This document shows, piece by piece, positions 14,455 through 24,500 of a stretch of 64,000 bases of DNA (positions are counted from its first letter, which is position 1; each line of letters opens with the position of its first letter). The notes beneath the pieces were generated by a model that worked only from the letters and a program-made list of their open reading frames with translations, was not told the DNA's origin and searched no databases. The stretch lies in contig OY751487.1 of the NCBI GenBank assembly GCA_963565915.1, forward strand, positions 2,108,001-2,172,000. The letters run 5' to 3'. The translations under genes were made by a program, and so were the position numbers. Source of the stretch: Entoloma clypeatum (taxonomy: Eukaryota; Basidiomycota; Agaricomycetes; Agaricales; Entolomataceae).

Positions 14455-14790
14455 TGTCATGTAGTGTTTTTCTCAACATCGGAAAATGTTGGACGAGTCG
14501 GAGCGGAGTAGTGGAGGAGCAGATGCGATAAGTGTGACGTTGGCAGAAAGGACCTGGCTTCAACTTGTGCATTGCGCCCCACTCTTTGACGTGGTCCTCA
14601 ATTTCGGATTGGCAGATGTTGGATGAGCAGATGAGCAGATGAGTGGAGGTGACGGAGAGAATGCTCAAAAGCAAGTAGAGACGGATGCGAATGAGGTGTA
14701 ACATATGATATTTGAACTGAGGTTCTATGACAGGTTTGTACACTATTAATAGTAGACTAGAATGACCAGCATTACTATAAGTGATGTGCA
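14455..14790 (-). repeat. 3' LTR of Gypsy E, distal part
   Basis: This is the end portion of the minus-strand 3' LTR. It aligns with 8977-9285 of the Gypsy A LTR. It ends at GTGCA (14786-14790), the left TSD of the Copia array. Confidence 0.85.
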
Positions 14791-15139
14791 TAATGATGTA
14801 TCCGACGTAGGCAGCCCAAAGGGCGCTCAAGACGTAGCGGTACGAAGGCATAGTGGAAGCTCAACTAACCTGGTTAAGAGTAACTAAAGGAAATCTAGAA
14901 GCTATACTAGCTTGTTAGTTAACTCAAAGAACTGGGGTGTTCAAGAAGTTAGGATTCATCGTACTAAATACATGGGTATTTATACTAATCCAATATGCGC
15001 ACGGACCATTGTACAAACAATACATAAACAAGTCATGCGTCCGTGGTTGTACCATAAACTCACATATATGGTAATAGTGACTTATAGTCACTTCCTGTGA
15101 CAAGCACATGGTGCGACATATCTGGCGATATGTTCAACA
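14791..15139 (-). repeat. Copia LTR 1 (outer, 3' end of array)
   Basis: 349 bp. On the minus strand it begins TGTTGAACATATCGCC and ends TACATCATTA, so the ends are TG...TA rather than TG...CA. It follows the polypurine tract at 15140-15151 (AGTGAGGGGGAG on the minus strand). Here the leader ATG inside the LTR runs on into flanking Gypsy sequence. Confidence 0.9.
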
Positions 15140-15146
15140 CTCCCCC

Positions 15147-18100
15147 TCACTTAGAATCCCGGGTAGGTTTCGTAAGTGGAGCATAAGGCTCTTTAAACTC
15201 CATTCGGAGTAGAGCACGGAATTTCTCAAATTCCTGGCGACCAAGTGGCTTGGTAAACATATCAGCCGGATTTTCTGTTCCCGGAACGAACCGTGGTTCG
15301 ATCAATCCATCTTGAACTCTATCGCGTATAGCAAAATGATGGATTGCCATATGTTTGGTTCTGCCTTCAGTGACTGGGTTTTGCGCATTGAAAATCGCGC
15401 CTTGGTTATCTACATGGAACGGCATTTTGGTAATGTCCTGTAGTCCAAGCTCTTTGAAGAGATGAGTAACCCATTCGCACTCCCGCGAACATTCACTGGC
15501 AGCAACCATTTCCGCCTCAGTGGACGAATGTGCCACTGTCTTTTGCTTGCGACTTTTCCAAAGAACAAGTCCTCCTGCAAGCTTAAGGAAATATCCCGAT
15601 TGGGACTTTCTATCAGATGGGTCTGATGCCCAGTCTGAATCTGTCCATGCTTCAAAGGAAGCTTTGGATCGACCATCATAGATTATAGAATAGTCTTGAG
15701 TACCGACAAGATATCTGATAATCCATAGAGCATATTTCTCATGCTCTTTGGAAGGGTTTGCAGACATTTGTGACATTTTTGCAACTGCAAAAGCAATGTC
15801 CGGTCTCGTTCCAATGGACAAGTACAACAACGATCCAATGATCATTTGGTACCTCGTTTTGAGTGTGGGATCCACCTCCCCCTCATTTGGTGCAGGGTAA
15901 TAACCCTTTGGGAGTGGAGTGTCAGCAGCCTTTGCATTTTCTAAGCCAAAGCGCTTAATGATCTTCTTCAGGTATTCTGACTGATCGATTGTTACGATCT
16001 GCTTTTCTGAATCTTGTCGTATTCTCATACGCAAGAATTCTTTAGCAATACCAAGATCACGACTTTCCCATTTATTTTTAAAGTCAGATTTTATCTTGCG
16101 AACAAGATCTGGGTTTGATCCCATGAACAGGCCATCATCAACATAGATCAAAGCGATTATCAAATCACCTGATTGTTTGTTGTGGTAAACAAAGACGCCT
16201 GAGTCAGTTCTACATCGAGTAAAACCTAGCTTCTCCATTGATGCATTGAGCGCGATCCACCACGCTCTTGCAGCCTGTTTAAGGCCATAGAGTGCTTTTA
16301 ATAAACGGATGACCTTCCGTTCTTGGCCTTTGACAACAAAGCCTTCGGGTTGATTCATATAGATTTCTTCATCGAGCTCTCCATAGAGAAAAGCTGATTT
16401 GACATCTACTCCTTCAATCACCCATCCTTCAAGCGCAGCTACGGCGAAGAGGATTCGGATAGTTTCGAAACGTATCACGGGTGAGAAGATCTCATCAAAA
16501 TCGATACCCTCGATCTGTGAGAAACCCTTGGCAACGAGTCGTGCCTTCTTTCGTCCGTCAGTTTTGACGTCGAATACCCATCGATTTCTGATGGTTTTAC
16601 GACCTTTAGGCAGGTCAACCAACTTAAAGACATTGCGCTTCCGGAGGGCTTCTAGTTCCTCACGGCATGCTGCTTTCCATTCAAGCTTTTCCTTTTCAGG
16701 TAGCTTATTTATGTCCTTCATTTGCCAAGACTTTGGGTCTTGTGGAATTTCGTCATATGCAGGGATTGCTTTAGATAGCAGGTGCGCAAGCATTTGTGAC
16801 TGTCCTCCCCCTTCCCTAATATAGAGTAATTCCTCCATATTTATATCCGGATTCGGATTGGAATTGTTCTGATACATCTGAGGATCAGCGGAGCTAGTTG
16901 ATGGAACAGCGCCAGATTGCTGGGGTCTGGTCTCCGATCGGGGATTATAGGCGTATCGCCGTGAATCCTCCTGAACGGTTCTGCTCCAATCACGCTGATT
17001 TTGACGCAAGGCCTCAGCCGGGTTGTTCCCGTAAACATTTCCAGGACGCTGGGGTATAACCCGAGTACGACGAGGACGATCAGTTTGTGGACGATAATCG
17101 CCTGGTAAGGTACGATCATCGTTTGGTGCATCTATGCGCACACGTTTCCCTGGATTGCGAGTCCGGGGAACCCACTGCTGATTCTCAGCGGTGTCCTGTC
17201 TGTTTGTTCCATCAGAAGTCTGATCGGAACCTTCGGGAAGCTGACCAGTTTGGTCGCTATTTGTATCAGGGAGGTTATGATTGTCATCATGGGTTCCTGG
17301 ATTAGACGGGTAATGTGAACCGCCAGGACCATGTGCATTATTATCTTCCGAATGGAAATCGTCGGTTGGTAAAACAGACGGGCCATCATGTCCATTTGCA
17401 TCATCGTTTCCCATATCGTCTGATGTTGGATCATGGTATTGTGTTATCGAAGGTATTTTGTTCATTGTAGAACATTTTGGGAACAGCTGTTCATCAAACA
17501 TTGCTGTGACACCTATGAAGACTACGTTGTTTGGAATTCGCATAAACCGGTAACCTTTAGTTCCAGTTTTAAATCCGATGAAGATCATCAGCTCGGATTT
17601 AGCGGTGGTAGTACGAATTTCTTTTGGAAGAAAGACGTAAGCTCCACATCCAAAAACGTGTAGGTTCGACACATCAGGCTTTTCCTTTTTAAGGGACTCA
17701 TACGGAGTAAGCCATCCATGTCTTTTCAATGGAGTTCGGTTATACAAGTGAAGTGCATGTTCTACCGCAAATTGAATCCATATTTCGGGTAGGCAAGCAT
17801 CATGCAACATAGCAAGTGCTTTATCCATTAAAGTTCTGTTAAAACGTTCTGCACGACCGTTTTGTTGTGGCTGGTGCGGCACAGTAACTTCACCCTGGAT
17901 TCCCATCTCACGCATATCTGCTTGGAAAGGGACAAACTCACCGCCGCCATCAAAACGCCAAGTTTTAATTGACGTATTGAATTGGTTTTTAACCATGGCA
18001 TTAAAATCACGAAGTGCAGAGTGTGCATCGGATTTTAGTCTCAATAAAGAGATCCAGGCGTGTGATGTGTAGTCATCAACAAAGCTGATATAATAATTAT

Positions 18101-20363
18101 ATTTGCTATAAGTCGCCCTCTTGAATTGCTTTAAATCCGAATGGATTAGCTCAAGAGGTGCTTTAGCGCGTGTCTGAGATGGTGGGAAAGATTTTGAAGG
18201 CATCTTTCCAAGAGCGCATCCTTTGCAGGGTCGCTCAGTGGACGGTTTGTCCACTCCATTGAAACCTTTGACATGTTTAGAAGCATGTCGCAGTACTTCA
18301 TGTGAAGGGTGTCCGAATCGCTTGTGCCAGGTGTCATAATCAACAGATTGTGAGACACTAAGGCTAACCAAGTGTATTCGTTCCTCTTTAATGATCGTGG
18401 CATTTAGCCAATAAATCGATTCATTTGCCTTATGAGGATAACACATAAACAAAGGAAGACCTGAATTGGTCTTTAGCGTGATCGAACCAAATCGTCCGCT
18501 AATTTCATTTCCTTGTTTAAGGATCTCGCCTACAGATAAAAGACGAACGTCTAAATCTGGTATATAATAAACGGGTGATAGACGAGTTATTTTATTTTGT
18601 TCTCGCCCGTTTTTCTTGATGGTGTGATTAATCAACACCGTCCCTTGTCCAAGGATCTGAATAGTGTGACCTTTCTGTGCAATTTGCACAGATTGACGAT
18701 CTTTTAATGGGGTATACTCAATGAAATCATTGATATCATAAGTAAAGTGCAATGATGCACCTGAATCAAGAATCCAGTTGGATTGATTCTGTTTCTTACA
18801 TTCAGCACAATTCGCATAATGAGAATTTATTTGCGCTATAAGCGCGTGTACAGCAGGTGATATAAATACATTGGACCGCCGTCCATTCACTCGTCTCCAA
18901 AAAGGCTTCTGTGAAGTATTTGTTAACTGCATTGTACGTGCTTTTGAATGTGAAACATACCCCATGTCGTCGTTGTTTCCATCACCACGGGAAACTTCAT
19001 ACTCCATATAGTCATTGACATATCCTTCATCGTAATAGCCCCTTATGGTGGGGGCTATGTCTTCTGTCTCCATCTCATCGGCCCAGCTGATTCTACTTGG
19101 CGTTTCTTCGAAAGCCGGAATGCGGTGATTCCGGGGGTCCATTGTCGGAGGCGCTGAGAGCGGCCTTGACGTTGCAGCTTCATTTCGTTGAAGTGCAGGG
19201 ACCTCGACGAGGCGAGTTAGATTCTGAGCTGTTGGAGGGACACCAATGCTATTAGCTAGTGTACGCGCTCCATCCAGGTCCGTGAAAGGGCCTGGGCCAG
19301 GAATATTACCAATCGCAAGCGATTGGTTGTTCCTTATCCTCCAGTCGGTGGATGATGAGGGGTGCGGAGTGAAGATAGACCCATTTCCGTAAATGACCGT
19401 GTTGGGTAAGGTCTGGATTGGAAGCTGCCCATCAGGGGCGCTATCCATGGCAGAGGAGGCAAAATGCGCCTTCTCTTTACCTTTCCAGGGTCCTTTGCCC
19501 TTGGTCTTCCCGGCAGAAGTTCCTCGTCCCTTGCCTTTCCAGGGCTTGGAGTGCTGATGCGAATGCTGCTGATTAGCAGCCGGTCCTTCCGAAAATCCCT
19601 GAGAGGGTCCAGTGCGAGGCTGGTACTTCGGGGGGTTGGGACGAGCGCGTTTTACTGCAGAGATTTTGTTCGCGTGAGCACTTCCTTGGGACTGTGGAGC
19701 GTGCGGGTTTTTACGGAAGTATTCCGAGCGTATTTGCTCGATTACCTTCCCGATTTCGAGTACTGTGGACTGATTGCCGCCAGGCGCCACATAGTGCACC
19801 GCATCAAAGAGGATGCTGTGTACTAGACCATCATAGCCCTGAGGCAGTCCATTCAGGATCATCATGATCCGGACGAACTTGGGGATGTCTATATGGTTGT
19901 GCTCAAGTCGTTGGAAGAGGGTCTGCATCTTATCGATGCCAGATAAAGGATCGGCGGGAGAAAGAGAGGTGCGGAGGAGTTGCTGGAAATCAGCAAAAAC
20001 GGTGGACGGGCCGACCGTAGACAGTTTAGTGGCGATCAGGTCCCACATCTCCTTGGAGGTTTTAGCTCCCTTGATGTGATGGACGAGAGAGTCCGAAATG
20101 GACATCTGGATTAGGCCCTGGGCCTGATCGTCCTGTTCATGCCAAGTGTTTAACTTGTCTTGGAAATCTGTCTCTTTAGGATCAGCCGGGAACTTTTTGT
20201 CGCCGGTGACGATCCTCCACACTTTAGCTGCCTTCAAGTAGGCGCTCATTTTCTCCTGATAGACGGAGAAGTTGGTGGTGGTGAGCTTGGGAACGGAGGA
20301 AGCGAGGTCGAGTTTTGAGTTTGAAGACATGATGATGCTGCGAAACATAAATAGAATCAGCAT
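15147..20363 (-). CDS. Copia Gag-Pol polyprotein, unit 1 (1738 codons, intact)
   Basis: A single uninterrupted Ty1/Copia polyprotein. The likely start is the Met in MSSNSKLDL (residue 12 of the open frame). Gag comes first (residues about 15-210, UBN2-like, with MWDLIATKLSTVGPSTVF), then a Lys/Gly-rich stretch (KPWKGKGRGTSAGKTKGKG) in place of a CCHC knuckle. The protease has WILDSGASLHF near 531. The integrase has an HHCC zinc site (HKRFGH...CKGCALGK) and catalytic Asp, Asp, Glu near 743, 805 and 839. Reverse transcriptase has YVDD near 1407, and RNase H has TDSDWASD near 1574 and SSTEAEMVA. The stop codon lies inside the polypurine tract. All catalytic motifs are present, so it looks competent. 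Confidence 0.96.
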   Translation of the reverse strand: MLILFMFRSIIMSSNSKLDLASSVPKLTTTNFSVYQEKMSAYLKAAKVWRIVTGDKKFPADPKETDFQDKLNTWHEQDDQAQGLIQMSISDSLVHHIKGAKTSKEMWDLIATKLSTVGPSTVFADFQQLLRTSLSPADPLSGIDKMQTLFQRLEHNHIDIPKFVRIMMILNGLPQGYDGLVHSILFDAVHYVAPGGNQSTVLEIGKVIEQIRSEYFRKNPHAPQSQGSAHANKISAVKRARPNPPKYQPRTGPSQGFSEGPAANQQHSHQHSKPWKGKGRGTSAGKTKGKGPWKGKEKAHFASSAMDSAPDGQLPIQTLPNTVIYGNGSIFTPHPSSSTDWRIRNNQSLAIGNIPGPGPFTDLDGARTLANSIGVPPTAQNLTRLVEVPALQRNEAATSRPLSAPPTMDPRNHRIPAFEETPSRISWADEMETEDIAPTIRGYYDEGYVNDYMEYEVSRGDGNNDDMGYVSHSKARTMQLTNTSQKPFWRRVNGRRSNVFISPAVHALIAQINSHYANCAECKKQNQSNWILDSGASLHFTYDINDFIEYTPLKDRQSVQIAQKGHTIQILGQGTVLINHTIKKNGREQNKITRLSPVYYIPDLDVRLLSVGEILKQGNEISGRFGSITLKTNSGLPLFMCYPHKANESIYWLNATIIKEERIHLVSLSVSQSVDYDTWHKRFGHPSHEVLRHASKHVKGFNGVDKPSTERPCKGCALGKMPSKSFPPSQTRAKAPLELIHSDLKQFKRATYSKYNYYISFVDDYTSHAWISLLRLKSDAHSALRDFNAMVKNQFNTSIKTWRFDGGGEFVPFQADMREMGIQGEVTVPHQPQQNGRAERFNRTLMDKALAMLHDACLPEIWIQFAVEHALHLYNRTPLKRHGWLTPYESLKKEKPDVSNLHVFGCGAYVFLPKEIRTTTAKSELMIFIGFKTGTKGYRFMRIPNNVVFIGVTAMFDEQLFPKCSTMNKIPSITQYHDPTSDDMGNDDANGHDGPSVLPTDDFHSEDNNAHGPGGSHYPSNPGTHDDNHNLPDTNSDQTGQLPEGSDQTSDGTNRQDTAENQQWVPRTRNPGKRVRIDAPNDDRTLPGDYRPQTDRPRRTRVIPQRPGNVYGNNPAEALRQNQRDWSRTVQEDSRRYAYNPRSETRPQQSGAVPSTSSADPQMYQNNSNPNPDINMEELLYIREGGGQSQMLAHLLSKAIPAYDEIPQDPKSWQMKDINKLPEKEKLEWKAACREELEALRKRNVFKLVDLPKGRKTIRNRWVFDVKTDGRKKARLVAKGFSQIEGIDFDEIFSPVIRFETIRILFAVAALEGWVIEGVDVKSAFLYGELDEEIYMNQPEGFVVKGQERKVIRLLKALYGLKQAARAWWIALNASMEKLGFTRCRTDSGVFVYHNKQSGDLIIALIYVDDGLFMGSNPDLVRKIKSDFKNKWESRDLGIAKEFLRMRIRQDSEKQIVTIDQSEYLKKIIKRFGLENAKAADTPLPKGYYPAPNEGEVDPTLKTRYQMIIGSLLYLSIGTRPDIAFAVAKMSQMSANPSKEHEKYALWIIRYLVGTQDYSIIYDGRSKASFEAWTDSDWASDPSDRKSQSGYFLKLAGGLVLWKSRKQKTVAHSSTEAEMVAASECSRECEWVTHLFKELGLQDITKMPFHVDNQGAIFNAQNPVTEGRTKHMAIHHFAIRDRVQDGLIEPRFVPGTENPADMFTKPLGRQEFEKFRALLRMEFKEPYAPLTKPTRDSK

Positions 20364-20419
20364 ATGAAATATCGAAAAAGCGCATCAGAAAATAAATAGA
20401 CGAGCTGCCTTGTCGATCA

Positions 20420-21256
20420 TCATTCTTCGTTCTCTGTTTGGTCTAGTGGTAGCATATGAAATGCCATCACTAGTTCTACCCAATCGTCATGTGCACCCTG
20501 AGTGCTGTGCTGCCCACAGGTGCAAGATCCTCCCTGAATAGGGAGCATGACTTCATTCGCTCTGTTCGCCGCCTCAATTAAGGGGTCATTATCCGGCAAC
20601 CAAATTTGTCGGGCCGGAGGCGAAAGAGGAGGTGCCCCGTGTGCTTCAGGGATGGTCCCATCATCAACATACACGGGCGGAGGATCCGTGGGATCTCCAT
20701 CTTGGGTAGGTACCGCAACAGGTACCTCAGTATGGCGATTACGCCGTCTGCGGTTTAGAACTCGAGTCCTGGCTGATCCTGCATCACACGTAGTACACGA
20801 GTAGTCAAAAGTGGTGTTGTCTATGCAATGCCTTGGGCAATGCTGACTGTCAACAACAAGTTGCCGACACACCCCGCATCGTGCAACGATGCGTCCATTG
20901 TCATCAAGACCTGAAGGGACTGAGCCCTGTGCCGTTGGCACCATATGGACTTGCTCTCGTGATACGATCATTGTAACAGGGATTCTCTCAAGCAATCGAT
21001 CAAGAATGGCCCATTGAAAGGTACATTCAATACCTCGAATGCTGCGAGGTTCACCGTCGAGGGAACCGTCGAGCTCGATGTACTCGATGCTGAGGAAACC
21101 AGTCTCCAGGGTAGCATACAAAGCGGATGCTGCCAATAGTAGCGCAAAAGCTAGGATGCTTAGAGCATGCGGCGCTAGGGCCGGGGCCCATAACCTAATG
21201 ATGTATCCGACGTAGGCAGCCCAAAGGGCGCTCAAGACGTAGCGGTACGAAGGCAT
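20420..21256 (-). CDS. Copia leader ORF, unit 1: predicted membrane, Cys-rich protein (278 codons)
   Basis: The ORF starts at ATG 21256 inside the shared LTR, crosses the LTR end and the primer-binding site, and stops 57 nt before the open frame of gag-pol. Two hydrophobic segments occupy residues 4-20 and 32-50 (LSILAFALLLAASALYA). A cysteine-rich core near 128-160 has the spacing CX2C-X9-CX3C-X9-CX2C (CGVCRQLV, CPRHC, CTTC). A basic stretch RRRRNR and an acidic tail follow. No stop interrupts it across 832 nt of leader. I recognise no family. It could be an acquired accessory gene, an env-like protein or an upstream ORF that tunes gag-pol translation. Confidence 0.65.
   Translation of the reverse strand: MPSYRYVLSALWAAYVGYIIRLWAPALAPHALSILAFALLLAASALYATLETGFLSIEYIELDGSLDGEPRSIRGIECTFQWAILDRLLERIPVTMIVSREQVHMVPTAQGSVPSGLDDNGRIVARCGVCRQLVVDSQHCPRHCIDNTTFDYSCTTCDAGSARTRVLNRRRRNRHTEVPVAVPTQDGDPTDPPPVYVDDGTIPEAHGAPPLSPPARQIWLPDNDPLIEAANRANEVMLPIQGGSCTCGQHSTQGAHDDWVELVMAFHMLPLDQTENEE
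21184..21195 (-). promoter_or_regulatory. Copia primer-binding site, unit 1 (half-tRNA-iMet type)
   Basis: Directly abuts the LTR end at 21196. The element-sense sequence GGTTATGGGCCC is complementary to GGGCCCAUAACC, the anticodon stem-loop of eukaryotic initiator tRNA-Met, and not to a tRNA 3' CCA end. Yeast Ty5 and Drosophila copia are known to prime from iMet half-tRNAs. Confidence 0.75.
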
Positions 21257-21544
21257 AGTGGAAGCTCAACTAACCTGGTTAAGAGTAACTAAAGGAAATC
21301 TAGAAGCTATACTAGCTTGTTAGTTAACTCAAAGAACTGGGGTGTTCAAGAAGTTAGGATTCATCGTACTAAATACATGGGTATTTATACTAATCCAATA
21401 TGCGCACGGACCATTGTACAAACAATACATAAACAAGTCATGCGTCCGTGGTTGTACCATAAACTCACATATATGGTAATAGTGACTTATAGTCACTTCC
21501 TGTGACAAGCACATGGTGCGACATATCTGGCGATATGTTCAACA
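21196..21544 (-). repeat. Copia LTR 2 (shared central LTR)
   Basis: 349 bp and identical by eye to the other two LTRs. It serves as the 3' LTR of the upstream unit (after the purine tract at 21545-21556) and as the 5' LTR of the downstream unit (before the PBS at 21184-21195). On the minus strand TATAAATA lies about 125 nt before the leader ATG, with ATTGG (inverted CCAAT) just upstream. Confidence 0.92.
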
Positions 21545-21551
21545 CTCCCCC

Positions 21552-24500
21552 TCACTTAGAATCCCGGGTAGGTTTCGTAAGTGGAGCATAAGGCTCTTTA
21601 AACTCCATTCGGAGTAGAGCACGGAATTTCTCAAATTCCTGGCGACCAAGTGGCTTGGTAAACATATCAGCCGGATTTTCTGTTCCCGGAACGAACCGTG
21701 GTTCGATCAATCCATCTTGAACTCTATCGCGTATAGCAAAATGATGGATTGCCATATGTTTGGTTCTGCCTTCAGTGACTGGGTTTTGCGCATTGAAAAT
21801 CGCGCCTTGGTTATCTACATGGAACGGCATTTTGGTAATGTCCTGTAGTCCAAGCTCTTTGAAGAGATGAGTAACCCATTCGCACTCCCGCGAACATTCA
21901 CTGGCAGCAACCATTTCCGCCTCAGTGGACGAATGTGCCACTGTCTTTTGCTTGCGACTTTTCCAAAGAACAAGTCCTCCTGCAAGCTTAAGGAAATATC
22001 CCGATTGGGACTTTCTATCAGATGGGTCTGATGCCCAGTCTGAATCTGTCCATGCTTCAAAGGAAGCTTTGGATCGACCATCATAGATTATAGAATAGTC
22101 TTGAGTACCGACAAGATATCTGATAATCCATAGAGCATATTTCTCATGCTCTTTGGAAGGGTTTGCAGACATTTGTGACATTTTTGCAACTGCAAAAGCA
22201 ATGTCCGGTCTCGTTCCAATGGACAAGTACAACAACGATCCAATGATCATTTGGTACCTCGTTTTGAGTGTGGGATCCACCTCCCCCTCATTTGGTGCAG
22301 GGTAATAACCCTTTGGGAGTGGAGTGTCAGCAGCCTTTGCATTTTCTAAGCCAAAGCGCTTAATGATCTTCTTCAGGTATTCTGACTGATCGATTGTTAC
22401 GATCTGCTTTTCTGAATCTTGTCGTATTCTCATACGCAAGAATTCTTTAGCAATACCAAGATCACGACTTTCCCATTTATTTTTAAAGTCAGATTTTATC
22501 TTGCGAACAAGATCTGGGTTTGATCCCATGAACAGGCCATCATCAACATAGATCAAAGCGATTATCAAATCACCTGATTGTTTGTTGTGGTAAACAAAGA
22601 CGCCTGAGTCAGTTCTACATCGAGTAAAACCTAGCTTCTCCATTGATGCATTGAGCGCGATCCACCACGCTCTTGCAGCCTGTTTAAGGCCATAGAGTGC
22701 TTTTAATAAACGGATGACCTTCCGTTCTTGGCCTTTGACAACAAAGCCTTCGGGTTGATTCATATAGATTTCTTCATCGAGCTCTCCATAGAGAAAAGCT
22801 GATTTGACATCTACTCCTTCAATCACCCATCCTTCAAGCGCAGCTACGGCGAAGAGGATTCGGATAGTTTCGAAACGTATCACGGGTGAGAAGATCTCAT
22901 CAAAATCGATACCCTCGATCTGTGAGAAACCCTTGGCAACGAGTCGTGCCTTCTTTCGTCCGTCAGTTTTGACGTCGAATACCCATCGATTTCTGATGGT
23001 TTTACGACCTTTAGGCAGGTCAACCAACTTAAAGACATTGCGCTTCCGGAGGGCTTCTAGTTCCTCACGGCATGCTGCTTTCCATTCAAGCTTTTCCTTT
23101 TCAGGTAGCTTATTTATGTCCTTCATTTGCCAAGACTTTGGGTCTTGTGGAATTTCGTCATATGCAGGGATTGCTTTAGATAGCAGGTGCGCAAGCATTT
23201 GTGACTGTCCTCCCCCTTCCCTAATATAGAGTAATTCCTCCATATTTATATCCGGATTCGGATTGGAATTGTTCTGATACATCTGAGGATCAGCGGAGCT
23301 AGTTGATGGAACAGCGCCAGATTGCTGGGGTCTGGTCTCCGATCGGGGATTATAGGCGTATCGCCGTGAATCCTCCTGAACGGTTCTGCTCCAATCACGC
23401 TGATTTTGACGCAAGGCCTCAGCCGGGTTGTTCCCGTAAACATTTCCAGGACGCTGGGGTATAACCCGAGTACGACGAGGACGATCAGTTTGTGGACGAT
23501 AATCGCCTGGTAAGGTACGATCATCGTTTGGTGCATCTATGCGCACACGTTTCCCTGGATTGCGAGTCCGGGGAACCCACTGCTGATTCTCAGCGGTGTC
23601 CTGTCTGTTTGTTCCATCAGAAGTCTGATCGGAACCTTCGGGAAGCTGACCAGTTTGGTCGCTATTTGTATCAGGGAGGTTATGATTGTCATCATGGGTT
23701 CCTGGATTAGACGGGTAATGTGAACCGCCAGGACCATGTGCATTATTATCTTCCGAATGGAAATCGTCGGTTGGTAAAACAGACGGGCCATCATGTCCAT
23801 TTGCATCATCGTTTCCCATATCGTCTGATGTTGGATCATGGTATTGTGTTATCGAAGGTATTTTGTTCATTGTAGAACATTTTGGGAACAGCTGTTCATC
23901 AAACATTGCTGTGACACCTATGAAGACTACGTTGTTTGGAATTCGCATAAACCGGTAACCTTTAGTTCCAGTTTTAAATCCGATGAAGATCATCAGCTCG
24001 GATTTAGCGGTGGTAGTACGAATTTCTTTTGGAAGAAAGACGTAAGCTCCACATCCAAAAACGTGTAGGTTCGACACATCAGGCTTTTCCTTTTTAAGGG
24101 ACTCATACGGAGTAAGCCATCCATGTCTTTTCAATGGAGTTCGGTTATACAAGTGAAGTGCATGTTCTACCGCAAATTGAATCCATATTTCGGGTAGGCA
24201 AGCATCATGCAACATAGCAAGTGCTTTATCCATTAAAGTTCTGTTAAAACGTTCTGCACGACCGTTTTGTTGTGGCTGGTGCGGCACAGTAACTTCACCC
24301 TGGATTCCCATCTCACGCATATCTGCTTGGAAAGGGACAAACTCACCGCCGCCATCAAAACGCCAAGTTTTAATTGACGTATTGAATTGGTTTTTAACCA
24401 TGGCATTAAAATCACGAAGTGCAGAGTGTGCATCGGATTTTAGTCTCAATAAAGAGATCCAGGCGTGTGATGTGTAGTCATCAACAAAGCTGATATAATA

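Noticed and set aside
14324..14851. A 175-codon minus-strand ORF starting with the leader protein sequence
   Set aside because: It is a chance fusion of the first 20 leader codons in the outer LTR with the flanking Gypsy E LTR; the true leader ORF continues into the internal region in the other copies.
20434..20454. A-box-like TGGTCTAGTGGTAGC, suggesting a tRNA gene or a tRNA-derived PBS
   Set aside because: It is the coding end of the leader ORF (MLPLDQT), there is no B-box, and the true PBS directly abuts the LTR at 21184-21195.
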